DNA from: a virus
IMG/VR virus record: IMGVR_UViG_3300028859_000006
Coordinates: 62,001-126,000 of that record
DNA length: 64,000 nt
Direction: 5' to 3' (one strand)
Under the pieces are notes generated by a model, which was not told the origin of the DNA, did no database searches, and saw only the letters and a program-made list of their open reading frames with translations. How positions within the stretch are numbered: position 1 is the first letter of the stretch; each line of letters begins with the position of its first letter. The position numbers and the translations under genes are program-made. Shown here in pieces: positions 8,096 through 17,724 of the stretch.

Positions 8096-8359
8096 ATGAA
8101 AGATAATAATGTAGTTCAAAAATTAGAAAAATATGCTGAATATTTTAGTGATGCAATAGAATCTAAATTTATAAATTTTTCAGAATCTAAATATAATGAA
8201 GCATTAAAATATATTAATAATATAATTTCTAATAAAAATAATTATGATTCTACAGTATTTTTATATGCCGAATATTTATTATCTATATTAACACATAATA
8301 AAATATTTAGAAAATATAAATTAAAAATATTAAACCAATACTATGAATCCAATAATTAA
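8096..8359 (+). CDS. hypothetical protein with KYKLKIL end
   Basis: 87 residues, helical, ending HNKIFRKYKLKILNQYYESN, a form of the KLxKL tail followed by a short extension. It overlaps the next gene by 17 nt and opens the + strand operon that runs to 12695. No recognised domain. Confidence 0.72.
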   Translation: MKDNNVVQKLEKYAEYFSDAIESKFINFSESKYNEALKYINNIISNKNNYDSTVFLYAEYLLSILTHNKIFRKYKLKILNQYYESNN

Positions 8360-9197
8360 TATATCAGAACTAGATAATGATTTATTCTCTATATCTCCTG
8401 TAAATAATTTAAAATGCGAGATTAATTATATAGATATGCAAAATTATGTAAATCCTATGACTACTCCAGCTAGTTTAACTAGGATGTCATATCCAAATCT
8501 AAGTGTAAATCTTTGTAGTAAAACTATAAATCTTATAAAATTAACATTTGATATAAATAAAAAATATAATGAAGAACAAATAACTAAATATTTAAAATCT
8601 GGTATAATTAATGAACTAAAAAATAAATTTATACCTATAATTTTAGAATTAGGTAATAAAAATAGAGAAAATTTAAAATTAGATTCAAAAAATGATGATT
8701 ACTTTGATATTATTATAGATAAAATAGAAAAAAAATATAATCAAGAATTACCTAATGATAAACAAAAAAAAATAAAAAATAATATTTGTTCTAGAATTAT
8801 AAGTGCTAGTAATTATATAACAACAAAAGGTAGATATGGTCATCCTAATTTTTATATTTCAAATTATAAAACTCATAATTGTATAAACAAATATATTTAT
8901 GATATAAATAATATTAAATATGAAATAGTTAATTCAATTAAAGAAAATTATATTATTCTAGGTAGAAAAAATTCAATAGATAATAATGGAGTTCATTGCT
9001 TTATATATTCAGATAATAATAAAAATATAATATTTAACAAAATTGAAACTCCATATAATATAACATATGAAATGTATTATTCAATTGAAACTATTGGTGG
9101 TTCTGCAGAAAATCAATTTTTAGTAATAGATACAAAAGACATATCATATTATCGACGTGAAAAAATTAAAAAAATAAATGATAGCATAAATGATTAA
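8343..9197 (+). CDS. hypothetical protein
   Basis: 284 residues. Segments such as SYPNLSVNLCSKTINLIKLTF and GRYGHPNFYISNYKTHNCI suggest a mixed alpha/beta fold, but I do not recognise the family. It ends YYRREKIKKINDSIND, a form of the KLxKL tail. It is larger than the neighbouring genes and may be the original core of this operon. Confidence 0.75.
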   Translation: MNPIINISELDNDLFSISPVNNLKCEINYIDMQNYVNPMTTPASLTRMSYPNLSVNLCSKTINLIKLTFDINKKYNEEQITKYLKSGIINELKNKFIPIILELGNKNRENLKLDSKNDDYFDIIIDKIEKKYNQELPNDKQKKIKNNICSRIISASNYITTKGRYGHPNFYISNYKTHNCINKYIYDINNIKYEIVNSIKENYIILGRKNSIDNNGVHCFIYSDNNKNIIFNKIETPYNITYEMYYSIETIGGSAENQFLVIDTKDISYYRREKIKKINDSIND

Positions 9198-9654
9198 AGA
9201 TTTTAAACTTGAAATTGTAGAAAATAAATATTCAATCAAAATAGAAAATATAGAATATTTTATTTATGAATCTTATATTAAAAATGGTACTGGCTATACC
9301 TTTAGAATATATACAAATTCTAAATGTAGAACTAAACGTGAAAATTATTTTATTACAGAAAATTATGATAATATTGTTGTGGTTGGTAAAAAATATAATT
9401 ATTTATTAATTAAGAAAAAAGATAGTTTTGAATATGATATCACATTATATAATAAGGATATATTAAAACTCGAACTTGATTATACTCACGTTAATGCACT
9501 ATTTATGTATATTTATATCAATGATAAAAATATTGCTTCATACTATGGAGATATAAATAATCCAGATAAAATATTTTTGAATGAAATTGAATTATGTAAA
9601 AAAATTATCAGAAAGAAAAAAATAATTAAATTAAATGACAATATGGTTTTATAA
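9190..9654 (+). CDS. hypothetical beta-rich protein with basic tail
   Basis: 154 residues, many short strands (FKLEIVENKYSIKIENIEYF), ending IIRKKKIIKLNDNMVL, a form of the KLxKL tail. Overlaps the previous gene by 8 nt and the next by 20 nt. Function unknown. Confidence 0.72.
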   Translation: MIKDFKLEIVENKYSIKIENIEYFIYESYIKNGTGYTFRIYTNSKCRTKRENYFITENYDNIVVVGKKYNYLLIKKKDSFEYDITLYNKDILKLELDYTHVNALFMYIYINDKNIASYYGDINNPDKIFLNEIELCKKIIRKKKIIKLNDNMVL

Positions 9655-9922
9655 AAAAATAGGAAGTAAAAAAATATATTGTAGTAAATCTATAACTATA
9701 AATTTTCATATAAAATATTTTTTCAAATTCAAATGTTATACAAATGGTGCTAAAAAAGGAAATATAAAAGATATATGTTTTGATTTAAATATTCATTTAT
9801 TTGGAATATTATTATCGTATACTAATTGGGATTATAATTCTGAATATAAAATTGATAATATTAAAACTATACGCTTGAAAAAATTAAAAAAATTAAAAAA
9901 GATAAATGATAGAAATAAATAA
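9635..9922 (+). CDS. hypothetical protein with KLKKLKK tail
   Basis: 95 residues, with many aromatic and Lys residues, ending IRLKKLKKLKKINDRNK. The 20-nt overlap with the preceding gene matches the overlap length in the 51261-55162 array. Function unknown. Confidence 0.68.
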   Translation: MTIWFYKKIGSKKIYCSKSITINFHIKYFFKFKCYTNGAKKGNIKDICFDLNIHLFGILLSYTNWDYNSEYKIDNIKTIRLKKLKKLKKINDRNK

Positions 9923-10673
9923 AATATATAATGAGGATAATTTGATCACTATGAACAGAATGTCTAATCAATTTTTAAATGGAATTATATGCAGTCCGCC
10001 TTATAATTTAGGCAAAAATCCTAATCATAGACGAAAAGATCAAGATGATTTCAATTTATATGAAAATAATATTGATAATCTTACTATTAAAGAATATTTA
10101 AAAATAAGATTAAATGAATTTAAAGAATTTGATAGAATACTTAAATATGATGGAGTAATTTGTTATAATATGTCATATTCAGGAGATAACCCTATTTTAC
10201 CAACTCTTCTTTTAAATAAGATTAATGAAGAAACTAATCTAACACTTACAGATATTGTAATATGGAAAAAGAACTCAGCCAGTCCATTTCAAACAAGTCC
10301 AAACAAAGTAACAAGACTATGTGAATTGGTTTATATAATTGTACATAAAGATTATTTAAATACATTTAAAGCTAATAAAGAAGTAAGTTCGATAAATGAA
10401 AGAACTGGCCAGAAATTTTATAAAAATTATACTAATCTTATTGAAGCAAAAAATAATGACGGATTTAAATCTGAACTTAAAGCATCATACTCAAGTGAAT
10501 TTGTAGAAAAATTAATAAATATATATTTTCCTGAAAATTCTTTAATTTATGATCCTTTTATGGGCATCGGAACAACAGCAAAAGGATGTATTAATAAAAA
10601 ATGTGATTTTATTGGTAGTGAAAGAGTTGAAAAATTTTATAATGATTCTAAAATAAATGTAAAATATGATTAA
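9906..10673 (+). CDS. DNA methyltransferase, beta class (N4/N6)
   Basis: 255 residues. Catalytic motif SPPY at residues 30-33, target-recognition region in the middle, and the S-adenosylmethionine motif DPFMGIGTT near the C-terminus. This order (motif IV first, motif I last) is that of beta-class amino methyltransferases; SPPY leans towards N4-cytosine but does not exclude N6-adenine. No endonuclease gene adjoins it, so it probably protects phage DNA against host restriction. Confidence 0.9.
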   Translation: MIEINKIYNEDNLITMNRMSNQFLNGIICSPPYNLGKNPNHRRKDQDDFNLYENNIDNLTIKEYLKIRLNEFKEFDRILKYDGVICYNMSYSGDNPILPTLLLNKINEETNLTLTDIVIWKKNSASPFQTSPNKVTRLCELVYIIVHKDYLNTFKANKEVSSINERTGQKFYKNYTNLIEAKNNDGFKSELKASYSSEFVEKLINIYFPENSLIYDPFMGIGTTAKGCINKKCDFIGSERVEKFYNDSKINVKYD

Positions 10674-11034
10674 AGAACTAGCATTACAATATAATTATAT
10701 TGCAATTATATGTAAAAAATATAATAATTTTTTAGATTTTATTGACATGGCAACAAAAGAAATAGATTTTTCTAAAACCTTATCTGAACATGATAGATTT
10801 TTTGAAAATAGAGAATATATTTTAAAAAATTTCCAAAAAGGATTAAATAAAAAAGAAACAATTGCGTTAATTGATGTTGAAAGATATGATAATTATACTG
10901 AATTTAGATTTTATTGTAGAAATTATAGTGATTATAATGATTATCCTGATTGGAATATGTATAAATTTATAGATTATAATATCTTAAAACGGAAAGAAAA
11001 ATTGGAAAAATTAAAACAAATTTGTAATAATTGA
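10666..11034 (+). CDS. hypothetical protein with KLEKLK tail
   Basis: 122 residues. Contains FRFYCRNYSDYNDYPDWNMY and ends LKRKEKLEKLKQICNN (KLxKL tail). Overlaps the methyltransferase by 8 nt. Function unknown. Confidence 0.75.
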   Translation: MIKELALQYNYIAIICKKYNNFLDFIDMATKEIDFSKTLSEHDRFFENREYILKNFQKGLNKKETIALIDVERYDNYTEFRFYCRNYSDYNDYPDWNMYKFIDYNILKRKEKLEKLKQICNN

Positions 11035-11059
11035 ATATAAATAAAAAAGAAAATATAAA

Positions 11060-11383
11060 ATGAATTTTAGATTAAAATATAAAAAAATGACTATTGTAGA
11101 TATTGAAGTATATAAAAATGATAACTATATTGAAATAGATTCTGTAGTTTGTATTGAACCGTATTCTAATTTGCTAATTGAAGTATATTTAGATGATTCA
11201 AATAGGGTTACAGAATTTATTGAAACTTTTGATAATTTACAAGAATTAAGAGGCTGGTTATGGGAAGTATATTTTATGGATAATAAAAATACGATTGATA
11301 AATATGATGATGTAGTTGATGATATTAATAAAAGATTAACAGATATAGCAGGCGAATATAATTTATTTTTTATGAAAGATTAA
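11060..11383 (+). CDS. hypothetical protein
   Basis: 107 residues, acidic, beta-rich first half and a helical C-terminal half (DKYDDVVDDINKRLTDIA). It has neither of the two tails. Function unknown. Confidence 0.72.
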   Translation: MNFRLKYKKMTIVDIEVYKNDNYIEIDSVVCIEPYSNLLIEVYLDDSNRVTEFIETFDNLQELRGWLWEVYFMDNKNTIDKYDDVVDDINKRLTDIAGEYNLFFMKD

Positions 11384-11409
11384 TATATTCAAAAAAATAA
11401 AATTCAATA

Positions 11410-11610
11410 ATGTATAATTTTTTTACTTTACCTGGAATTATCATATATTGCGATTTATATATGGAAGATAATAAAATAATGATTTCTAATGATTCTTCTT
11501 ATATTATAGTCAATCCTAAAACAGCATTATCAATAAAAAATACATTTCTGAAAAAAGAAAGAAAAAATAAATTATTAAATATTAGAAGTTTAGATAATAA
11601 TATATCATGA
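11410..11610 (+). CDS. small hypothetical protein
   Basis: 66 residues, with KKERKNKLLNIRSLDNN near the end, a weak form of the KLxKL tail. A short tandem repeat begins at its stop codon. Function unknown. Confidence 0.6.
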   Translation: MYNFFTLPGIIIYCDLYMEDNKIMISNDSSYIIVNPKTALSIKNTFLKKERKNKLLNIRSLDNNIS

Positions 11611-11667
11611 AAAACTAATGACAGCACATCATGAAAAACTAATAACAGCACATCATAAAAAACTAAT
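11604..11667 (+). repeat. 24-bp tandem repeat at a gene junction
   Basis: About 2.5 copies of a 24-bp unit (ATCATGAAAAACTAATGACAGCAC and variants) span the stop of the preceding gene and the start of the next. Depending on copy number, the start codon and first residues of the downstream gene would change. Confidence 0.7.
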
Positions 11668-11881
11668 GAATATGCATAGAATGTTTGGAGAAATAAAAGA
11701 AAATAATGTCTATTATTGCAAAGAATGCAATAAAATTTATAATAGTTGTTATGAATTAGAAGGTGATTATATGTGCTCAAATTGCTGGTCTGAAGTTAAA
11801 GTTATTGAAGAAAAAAATATAACAGCTTTCATACGAAATAAAAGATTAAAAAGATTAAAAGAAATATCTAATAATGAGTAA
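11618..11881 (+). CDS. zinc-ribbon protein with KLxKL tail
   Basis: Up to 87 residues. A clear zinc ribbon, CKECNKIY ... YMCSNCWSE (two CxxC knuckles about 20 residues apart), is followed by IRNKRLKRLKEISNNE. The first 16 codons lie in the tandem repeat; the ATG at 11666 (MNMHRMFGEIKE) is an equally good start. It overlaps the Dam-like gene by 8 nt. Confidence 0.78.
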   Translation: MTAHHEKLITAHHKKLMNMHRMFGEIKENNVYYCKECNKIYNSCYELEGDYMCSNCWSEVKVIEEKNITAFIRNKRLKRLKEISNNE

Positions 11882-12695
11882 TTATATAAACACAGCACTA
11901 AATTTCACTGGATCTAAATATAAAATTTTAGATCCAATATTAATAGAGATGGATTATGAAAAAGATTATTTTATAGATTTGTTTGCAGGTAGCGGAGTTG
12001 TAGGATTTAATGTTGTTGATAAATATAAAAAAGTATTACTTAATGACATTATAAAAGATTTAATCGATATACATAAAGAAACAATTTATAATTCTGAAAT
12101 GTTCATAAATAAAGTTAAAAATTTATGTGTAGAAAAAGATGATCAAGACGGATTTAATAAATTAAGAAAAGAATACAATGAAAATAATACACCAGAAGGT
12201 TTATATGCTTTGATGTTATGCTCAACTAATAATATGATGAGATTTAATAAAAAATTTGAATATAATCAGACTTTTGGTCGTAGAAATTTTTCAAATAGTA
12301 CACAAAAAAAATTAGATTTATTTATTGATTATATTCAACCATATAAAGATAAAATATTATTTTCATCAAAACATTTTTCTGATGTTAAAATATTAAAACC
12401 TTGTATGGTATATTTAGATCCACCATATTTAGAAACTGAAGCTGGATATAATAATTATTTTTCTAATAGTGATGGTAATAAATTATATGATTATTGTAAA
12501 GAGTTAGATAAAAAAGGATGTTCTTTTATGATGTCTGGAGTTGTAGGCGAGCATAAAAATGGCAAAAGATCTAAACTTATAGATGATCTAATATCTGATG
12601 GCTATAGATATAAAATTTTAGATTTCGACTATGAAAAAGTTGCTAGAAATAAAAATACAAAAAATTCAAAAGAAATAATAATAATGAATTATTAA
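11874..12695 (+). CDS. DNA adenine methyltransferase, D12 (Dam-like) class
   Basis: 273 residues. N-terminal FTGSKYK (residues 11-17) and FIDLFAGSGVVG form the S-adenosylmethionine site; DPPY near residue 182 is the catalytic motif. The order and length fit the alpha-class Dam/D12 family, which methylates the N6 of adenine, usually at GATC. It ends the operon at a strong terminator. With the beta-class enzyme upstream, the phage carries two orphan methyltransferases, probably anti-restriction. Confidence 0.92.
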   Translation: MSNYINTALNFTGSKYKILDPILIEMDYEKDYFIDLFAGSGVVGFNVVDKYKKVLLNDIIKDLIDIHKETIYNSEMFINKVKNLCVEKDDQDGFNKLRKEYNENNTPEGLYALMLCSTNNMMRFNKKFEYNQTFGRRNFSNSTQKKLDLFIDYIQPYKDKILFSSKHFSDVKILKPCMVYLDPPYLETEAGYNNYFSNSDGNKLYDYCKELDKKGCSFMMSGVVGEHKNGKRSKLIDDLISDGYRYKILDFDYEKVARNKNTKNSKEIIIMNY

Positions 12696-12733
12696 AAAAC
12701 TCAGTAAAAATTAAATTTTACTGAGTTTTTTAA
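12696..12733. terminator. bidirectional terminator
   Basis: AAAAAACTCAGTAAAA-TTAAA-TTTTACTGAGTTTTTT: perfect stem with A run before and T run after, able to end transcripts on both strands. The orphan - strand fragment at 12711-12833 also ends in it. Confidence 0.85.
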
Positions 12734-12833
12734 GTTTTTCTTCTCTTAACATTATAATTGATTTATCATAATATTTTTGATATTTATCACGATGTTCAAA
12801 ATTATTAGTTATCCAAATATAACTATTTATAAA
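12711..12833 (-). pseudogene. orphan 3' gene fragment with KLxKL tail
   Basis: The - strand reads FINSYIWITNNFEHRDKYQK then YYDKSIIMLREEKLKKLSKI and a stop, with an in-frame TAA directly upstream and no start. It resembles the C-terminal remnant at 63107-63334 and other tail-family proteins. The remaining intergenic sequence to 12910 is AT-rich; I see only a TATATA stretch before the next gene. Confidence 0.65.
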
Positions 12834-12910
12834 TTACCTACCAAATAAATATAGATATTATTATTTGAAATTAATATTTTTTATATATAAGAAAAATAAT
12901 ATTTTATATC

Positions 12911-14215
12911 GTGCCAACAATAAAAATAGCAGCAAATAGAGTAACAATAAATACATCTGGAGTATCATCATCAAATGTATCATCATCATTGAATGGTAAT
13001 ATGAATTTAATAAAATCCCAAGTGACTCAAAAAACTAATGATTATATTAATGTTAAAAATGCTGTTAATATATTAGAAATTTATTCTAATTGGAATGGTT
13101 ATATAAAACTTTATACCGAAGTTCAAAGTAATTTTATAGTTGGTGACACTGCATATATTACTTATACTTCAACAAATACAGAGCCAAATATATTTAATCT
13201 TGAAAATCCTTCTATACCTGATGAGGGAAGTAATAGATTTTATTTAGGATATAAAATATTATACGTTAATCAATTTAAAAATGAAATAGTAATAAATAGA
13301 CATTATAATGATATACCGATTGGTTATTCATTAGCAAATCAACAAATCAGTAAAATATCATGTAGAGGTGGATATTTATATAACTCTGTATCTGATGGAG
13401 TTGTATTTTATAACTGTAGTATTCTTAATGCTGGATTTGCTACAATTAGTGGTATTATTAGTATAGGAAATATACCGATATCAGGAGCATTAATTACAGT
13501 ATCAGGAACAAAAATAATACATACAACAGATTCAAATGGATATTATATCATAAATGCGGCATCAGGAGATAATTTAATAAAATGTTATTCTCCTGGATTT
13601 ATAATAAATACTATTAATGTGCATATCAATTTAGATGAGAAAGTAACTCAAAATATTTCAATGATTGAAGGTAATAATAGTATAACTATATCATCTATTA
13701 ATATACAACCTAATTTTGGTACAAATATTATTTCTACATGTTCAACTAATATTATTAACTTTACATCAACAAATTTAGGATATTCACAAAATATTAATTA
13801 TAAATGGTTTATAACAAGAACTGGAATTAATATACCAGTTGGATCTAATAATAGTAATTTTTCATATAATAATTTTAATAACAATGATATGATTTATTGT
13901 ACAATTATAGATAATGATTTTATTGATGTTTTAACTGGATATACCAGTAATGTTATTTATATTAATATATTACAACCAATATTTGAAATTACCGCAGATA
14001 AATATACTATAAATAGTAGTGATAGTGTTACATTTTACGCAAATATTCAATGTTATTCAAATCCAACATTTCAATGGTATATACATAATACACCTGTCGG
14101 TACAAATAGTAATATATTTATTTCTGTTCCAGGTGAAATAGCTAATAATGATATAATAAGTTGTTATATGGGATCTATTTCTAGTACTAATAATATAAGA
14201 ATGATTGTTATATAA
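12911..14215 (+). CDS. Ig-like/carboxypeptidase-regulatory-like adhesin
   Basis: 434 residues, GTG start (no upstream ATG in frame). The N-terminal third is a beta-rich region of unknown type. Residues about 175-240 (SGIISIGNIPISGALITVSG ... TTDSNGYYIINA) match the carboxypeptidase-regulatory-like beta sandwich. Two Ig-like segments follow, each with a conserved Trp (NYKWFI and PTFQWYI). This is a typical modular decoration or receptor-binding protein exposed on virions. Its orientation is opposite to the adhesin block downstream. Confidence 0.75.
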   Translation: MPTIKIAANRVTINTSGVSSSNVSSSLNGNMNLIKSQVTQKTNDYINVKNAVNILEIYSNWNGYIKLYTEVQSNFIVGDTAYITYTSTNTEPNIFNLENPSIPDEGSNRFYLGYKILYVNQFKNEIVINRHYNDIPIGYSLANQQISKISCRGGYLYNSVSDGVVFYNCSILNAGFATISGIISIGNIPISGALITVSGTKIIHTTDSNGYYIINAASGDNLIKCYSPGFIINTINVHINLDEKVTQNISMIEGNNSITISSINIQPNFGTNIISTCSTNIINFTSTNLGYSQNINYKWFITRTGINIPVGSNNSNFSYNNFNNNDMIYCTIIDNDFIDVLTGYTSNVIYINILQPIFEITADKYTINSSDSVTFYANIQCYSNPTFQWYIHNTPVGTNSNIFISVPGEIANNDIISCYMGSISSTNNIRMIVI

Positions 14216-14221
14216 TTCAAA

Positions 14222-14253
14222 AAAAATCTTTACAATTTGTAAAGATTTTTTAT
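14222..14253. terminator. bidirectional terminator
   Basis: AAAAAATCTTTACAA-TTTG-TAAAGATTTTTT hairpin between convergent genes. Confidence 0.8.
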
Positions 14254-14538
14254 ATTTTCTAACTTATATTTTCTCATATATTTTAATCCTTCTGATTTAT
14301 TTTTAACTAAATTATATAATTTAGTTGATGATAATGATTCAGGTATTTTAATTATTCTTTCATATTTCGCAATACCAACTTTATTTATAAATCCAACATG
14401 TTTCATTAGTAATATATAATTTTCTCCAGTAGTATAAAAACCATTTTTATATAAATCTTTTCTTGTGAATTTTTCATGTGAATTTACAAAATCTTTAATA
14501 TCTCTCCATATAGTACTACACAAATCATTAGTTACCAT
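14230..14538 (-). CDS. hypothetical winged-helix-like protein with KLxxIK end
   Basis: 102 residues. IWRDIKDFVNSHEKFTRKDL followed by YTTGENYILLMKHVGFI looks like a helix-turn-helix with a wing, suggesting DNA binding. It ends LKYMRKYKLENIKNLYKL, related to the KLxKL tail. It overlaps the upstream membrane-protein gene by 7 nt. Low certainty on the fold. Confidence 0.7.
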   Translation of the reverse strand: MVTNDLCSTIWRDIKDFVNSHEKFTRKDLYKNGFYTTGENYILLMKHVGFINKVGIAKYERIIKIPESLSSTKLYNLVKNKSEGLKYMRKYKLENIKNLYKL

Positions 14539-15338
14539 TGAAATATACTATATTGTATACCAAATCCTATACTCCATCCAAATTGTGGATTACCTAAATT
14601 AGGTAAAGTATTCAATCCAAATCCTACATAAGGACCAAATCCCCATTTTTTTGCTTTAATTGGAGCTTGAATTTGTTTATCAATAAAATATCCTCCAGTT
14701 AAATCAGTTATTTTAATATTTGGAGATTTAGATATTGCAAATACTTGATATTTATTTTTCAAATCTTTAAATCCATAAGTTACACTAATACTAGTTAAAT
14801 TAGTATCAAGAACAGTAACATCAGGTTTTAATGTCCATTTCTTGGTATCTTCATTTGGAATAGCATAAAATTTGCTCATACCAACAATTTTTTGCTGAAA
14901 TCCACTATCAACATAATTAGTTGAAAACTTCAATCCATAATGATTTGTTGTACTATCTAAAACAGCTAAATTGTTAGATCCTTGTATACCACCAAGATTA
15001 CCTTCAACATTAGTTTGTATTGCAGATAAAACATCTCCTTTAACATTTTTTAATTCATTTGATAATGATTTATTATATTGTTCTAAATCAGATAATTTAT
15101 TTAAAACTAAATTATCTTTAGTAAATTCATAAGCATTTAATTTAGTATTAAATACTTTTGTAATACTATCAGTCATTGCTTTAACATTTTGAGTATATAA
15201 TTTTTGTTGAAATTCTGCGTTTGCTTTTTCATTTTTAAGATTTGAGCAAGTCTTAAAAAGAAATATTGATAACAAAATGATAACAACAAAAAATAACAAA
15301 GGGTAATATTTTTTTATAAAAGTTAAAAAATTTTCCAT
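14532..15338 (-). CDS. membrane-anchored protein with coiled coil and beta-hairpin C-terminus
   Basis: 268 residues. One N-terminal membrane helix (YPLLFFVVIILLSIFLF), then about 90 residues of likely coiled coil, a periplasmic domain, and a C-terminal GPYVGFGLN ... FGWSIGFGIQYSIFQW that alternates polar and non-polar residues and ends in Trp, like the last strands of outer-membrane barrels. A protein able to span from inner to outer membrane fits a spanin-like lysis role, but it could equally be a structural or envelope protein. Confidence 0.7.
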   Translation of the reverse strand: MENFLTFIKKYYPLLFFVVIILLSIFLFKTCSNLKNEKANAEFQQKLYTQNVKAMTDSITKVFNTKLNAYEFTKDNLVLNKLSDLEQYNKSLSNELKNVKGDVLSAIQTNVEGNLGGIQGSNNLAVLDSTTNHYGLKFSTNYVDSGFQQKIVGMSKFYAIPNEDTKKWTLKPDVTVLDTNLTSISVTYGFKDLKNKYQVFAISKSPNIKITDLTGGYFIDKQIQAPIKAKKWGFGPYVGFGLNTLPNLGNPQFGWSIGFGIQYSIFQW

Positions 15339-15383
15339 ATTTATTTTTTATTTTTTTATTATTAAAAAACAGATAAGTTTAAT

Positions 15384-15746
15384 TTAAATGAGTTTTTCAA
15401 TAAAAGTTTTTTTATTTATATTTATTTGATTGATATCATAGCCATTTAATGTACCATAATTAAATGTTCCTCCTCCAAAAAATCCTTCAAATGTTCCACC
15501 ATAAAAATTACCGCCAGTCCAAGATTCAGGATAATTAGATACATCTAATGATATTGAAAAATCTCCGATATCACTAAATATTACAGTACATCCACTATTA
15601 GTACTTATTAAAGTCGTTGTACTACCTGATACTAAATACCATTGATAAGTTGAATATGCAGTATATCCACTAACTATAAAAAATGTTACTGGTTGACCAA
15701 TATCAATATTACCTGATGGTAATCTATCTATTATTATTTCTGACAT
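15384..15746 (-). CDS. small Ig-like/beta-helix tail protein
   Basis: 120 residues. An Ig-like N-terminal half (GQPVTFFIVSGYTAYSTYQWYL) is followed by GGNFYGGTFEGFFGGGTFNYG, the same GGxF repeats as in the long gene upstream. Probably a fibre-associated or receptor-binding accessory. Confidence 0.72.
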   Translation of the reverse strand: MSEIIIDRLPSGNIDIGQPVTFFIVSGYTAYSTYQWYLVSGSTTTLISTNSGCTVIFSDIGDFSISLDVSNYPESWTGGNFYGGTFEGFFGGGTFNYGTLNGYDINQININKKTFIEKLI

Positions 15747-15784
15747 TTATTTTTATTTTTATTTTTATTTTTATTATATCAACA

Positions 15785-17650
15785 TTAAACTATTCCACAA
15801 TATCCATCGACTACAATTGTTATATAATTACCTGTTGGATATGTATAAGAGCAAAGTGTTAATGTACCTAGTTTCTCTAAAAATTGACTTTGAGTTTGAT
15901 GTGTATAATTTGTCCAATATACATAAGTATTATTTGGACTATTATTGGTGACAATATATTGTATCATTTGAATTACTGTGGTTGTAGTTGTTGTAGTTGG
16001 AGGAATATATGAAGAATTATCATAAAAGTATGAATTCGAATATACAGGAATCATACTACCTATACCTGTTGCTAATAATATAAATGTTAATCCTGTACTA
16101 GGAACTCCAACCAAACTAAATTGTCTTGGAGAGATAGTATTTCCAGCTAATTGCTTATCAGATGTTGAACCTGTAGAATATTCATAAATTATGATATTAT
16201 TTGCTCCAGATGGACATCCATTAAAATAAATATTAAGATTATTTTCTAATGAATTATAATAAATTCCAGTTATATTAAATCCTTCTGATGTAGTAGTTGT
16301 AGTTGTTGTAATTGGAATATAAGTTGTAGTAGTTGTAGTATAAGTTGTAGTAGTTGTGGTTGTTCCAGTTATAGGATATATTACAGATATAGATAATGAA
16401 TTAGATATACCAGAATTTATTAAAGTTGATATAAATGTTCCATCATTCCAATAACCGTCATTCCAAACGCAATCAAGCATATTACCATCACTATATACAC
16501 TATAATCAAAAATACAATTATTTGAATAACAATTAGTAAAATTACCATTTTTAATATTTGCATATGTAAAATTACTATTTTTAAAAATTCCATTATGAAT
16601 TTTTAATCCTAATGAATTATTCATACTTTCCATCGTTTCAATATTATTATCTTCCATAATTAATATATTACCATCTTCACTTAGCATATTAAAACTTAAA
16701 GATTTTATATTAACATAAAATCCATTATATATATCTCCACCATAAAAATTTACATTATTATATTTACCATTATAAAAACTACCTCCAATAATATTTAAAT
16801 TTGATATATTTGCATTATATATATTTGCATTATATATAGTATAAGTATCTGAATCATTTTCAATATATCCGCCATTAATATCTACATTTCCATCAATATT
16901 ACAATTAAAAATTGTACCATTATTAATGACTACATTTGTAGTATCACCAGAAATATTTGAATTCGTCATAGCGCCACCATTAAAATATCCTCCATTAAAT
17001 GAACCATCAGTAAATGTACCATCATTAAAAACTCCATCTTCAAATGTACAATCAATAAAATCAGCATAACGAACTAAACCATCACTCCATATAATACCGT
17101 TAAATGTTCCTCCATTAGCTGTTCCACCAGACCAAAAAGTATTTTGAAATGTTCCTCCATTAAATGTACCACCATACCATCCATATGGATTATCAAATAC
17201 TCCACTATTCCAAATTCCACTAGTCCATGGTTGAGTCCATTTAATATCTGAATTTATATTATTCCAAAATCCATTATTAAAATAATTAGTATCATCTAAA
17301 ATACAATCAATAAACTTACCATCATCTATAGTATAATTTAAAAATGTACAACCACTAAAATATCCATTTTTTATATAATTAGATTTATTAGTATTACCAT
17401 TTATATTACAATTAATAAATCTACCAGTTTCAATATTACAATTTGTTAATGTACAACTTTCAACTATATTATAATATGTAGTATCATCTGATATTATAGT
17501 AGATGTTTGAGATGTATTTGTATTAATATTACTTAAAAATTGTGAATTATATCCTTCACTTGTAATAATAGTTTTTATTCCTGCATATTTATCTATAAAT
17601 GTCATTCCATAGATATTAGTATTTTTAAAACCCCCTTGAGTTACGTTCAT
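15785..17650 (-). CDS. beta-helix tail fibre/adhesin with poly-Thr linkers
   Basis: 621 residues. Residues about 50-420 are imperfect short repeats of the type NGGTFNGGTF/FxDGxFxNGxF, expected to wind into a beta helix or beta solenoid. Two poly-Thr linkers (runs of six or seven Thr, encoded by GTT-GTA-type trinucleotide repeats on the + strand) join two C-terminal beta domains that end in DGYCGIV. The layout fits a long receptor-binding fibre with exchangeable tips. The linkers are prone to slippage and could vary in length. Confidence 0.8.
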   Translation of the reverse strand: MNVTQGGFKNTNIYGMTFIDKYAGIKTIITSEGYNSQFLSNINTNTSQTSTIISDDTTYYNIVESCTLTNCNIETGRFINCNINGNTNKSNYIKNGYFSGCTFLNYTIDDGKFIDCILDDTNYFNNGFWNNINSDIKWTQPWTSGIWNSGVFDNPYGWYGGTFNGGTFQNTFWSGGTANGGTFNGIIWSDGLVRYADFIDCTFEDGVFNDGTFTDGSFNGGYFNGGAMTNSNISGDTTNVVINNGTIFNCNIDGNVDINGGYIENDSDTYTIYNANIYNANISNLNIIGGSFYNGKYNNVNFYGGDIYNGFYVNIKSLSFNMLSEDGNILIMEDNNIETMESMNNSLGLKIHNGIFKNSNFTYANIKNGNFTNCYSNNCIFDYSVYSDGNMLDCVWNDGYWNDGTFISTLINSGISNSLSISVIYPITGTTTTTTTYTTTTTTYIPITTTTTTTSEGFNITGIYYNSLENNLNIYFNGCPSGANNIIIYEYSTGSTSDKQLAGNTISPRQFSLVGVPSTGLTFILLATGIGSMIPVYSNSYFYDNSSYIPPTTTTTTTVIQMIQYIVTNNSPNNTYVYWTNYTHQTQSQFLEKLGTLTLCSYTYPTGNYITIVVDGYCGIV

Positions 17651-17724
17651 TTAATTTATTAATTTTTTCATTATTATATATAAAAAAATATAACTTATAA
17701 ATAAAAATATTTATATATACTAAT

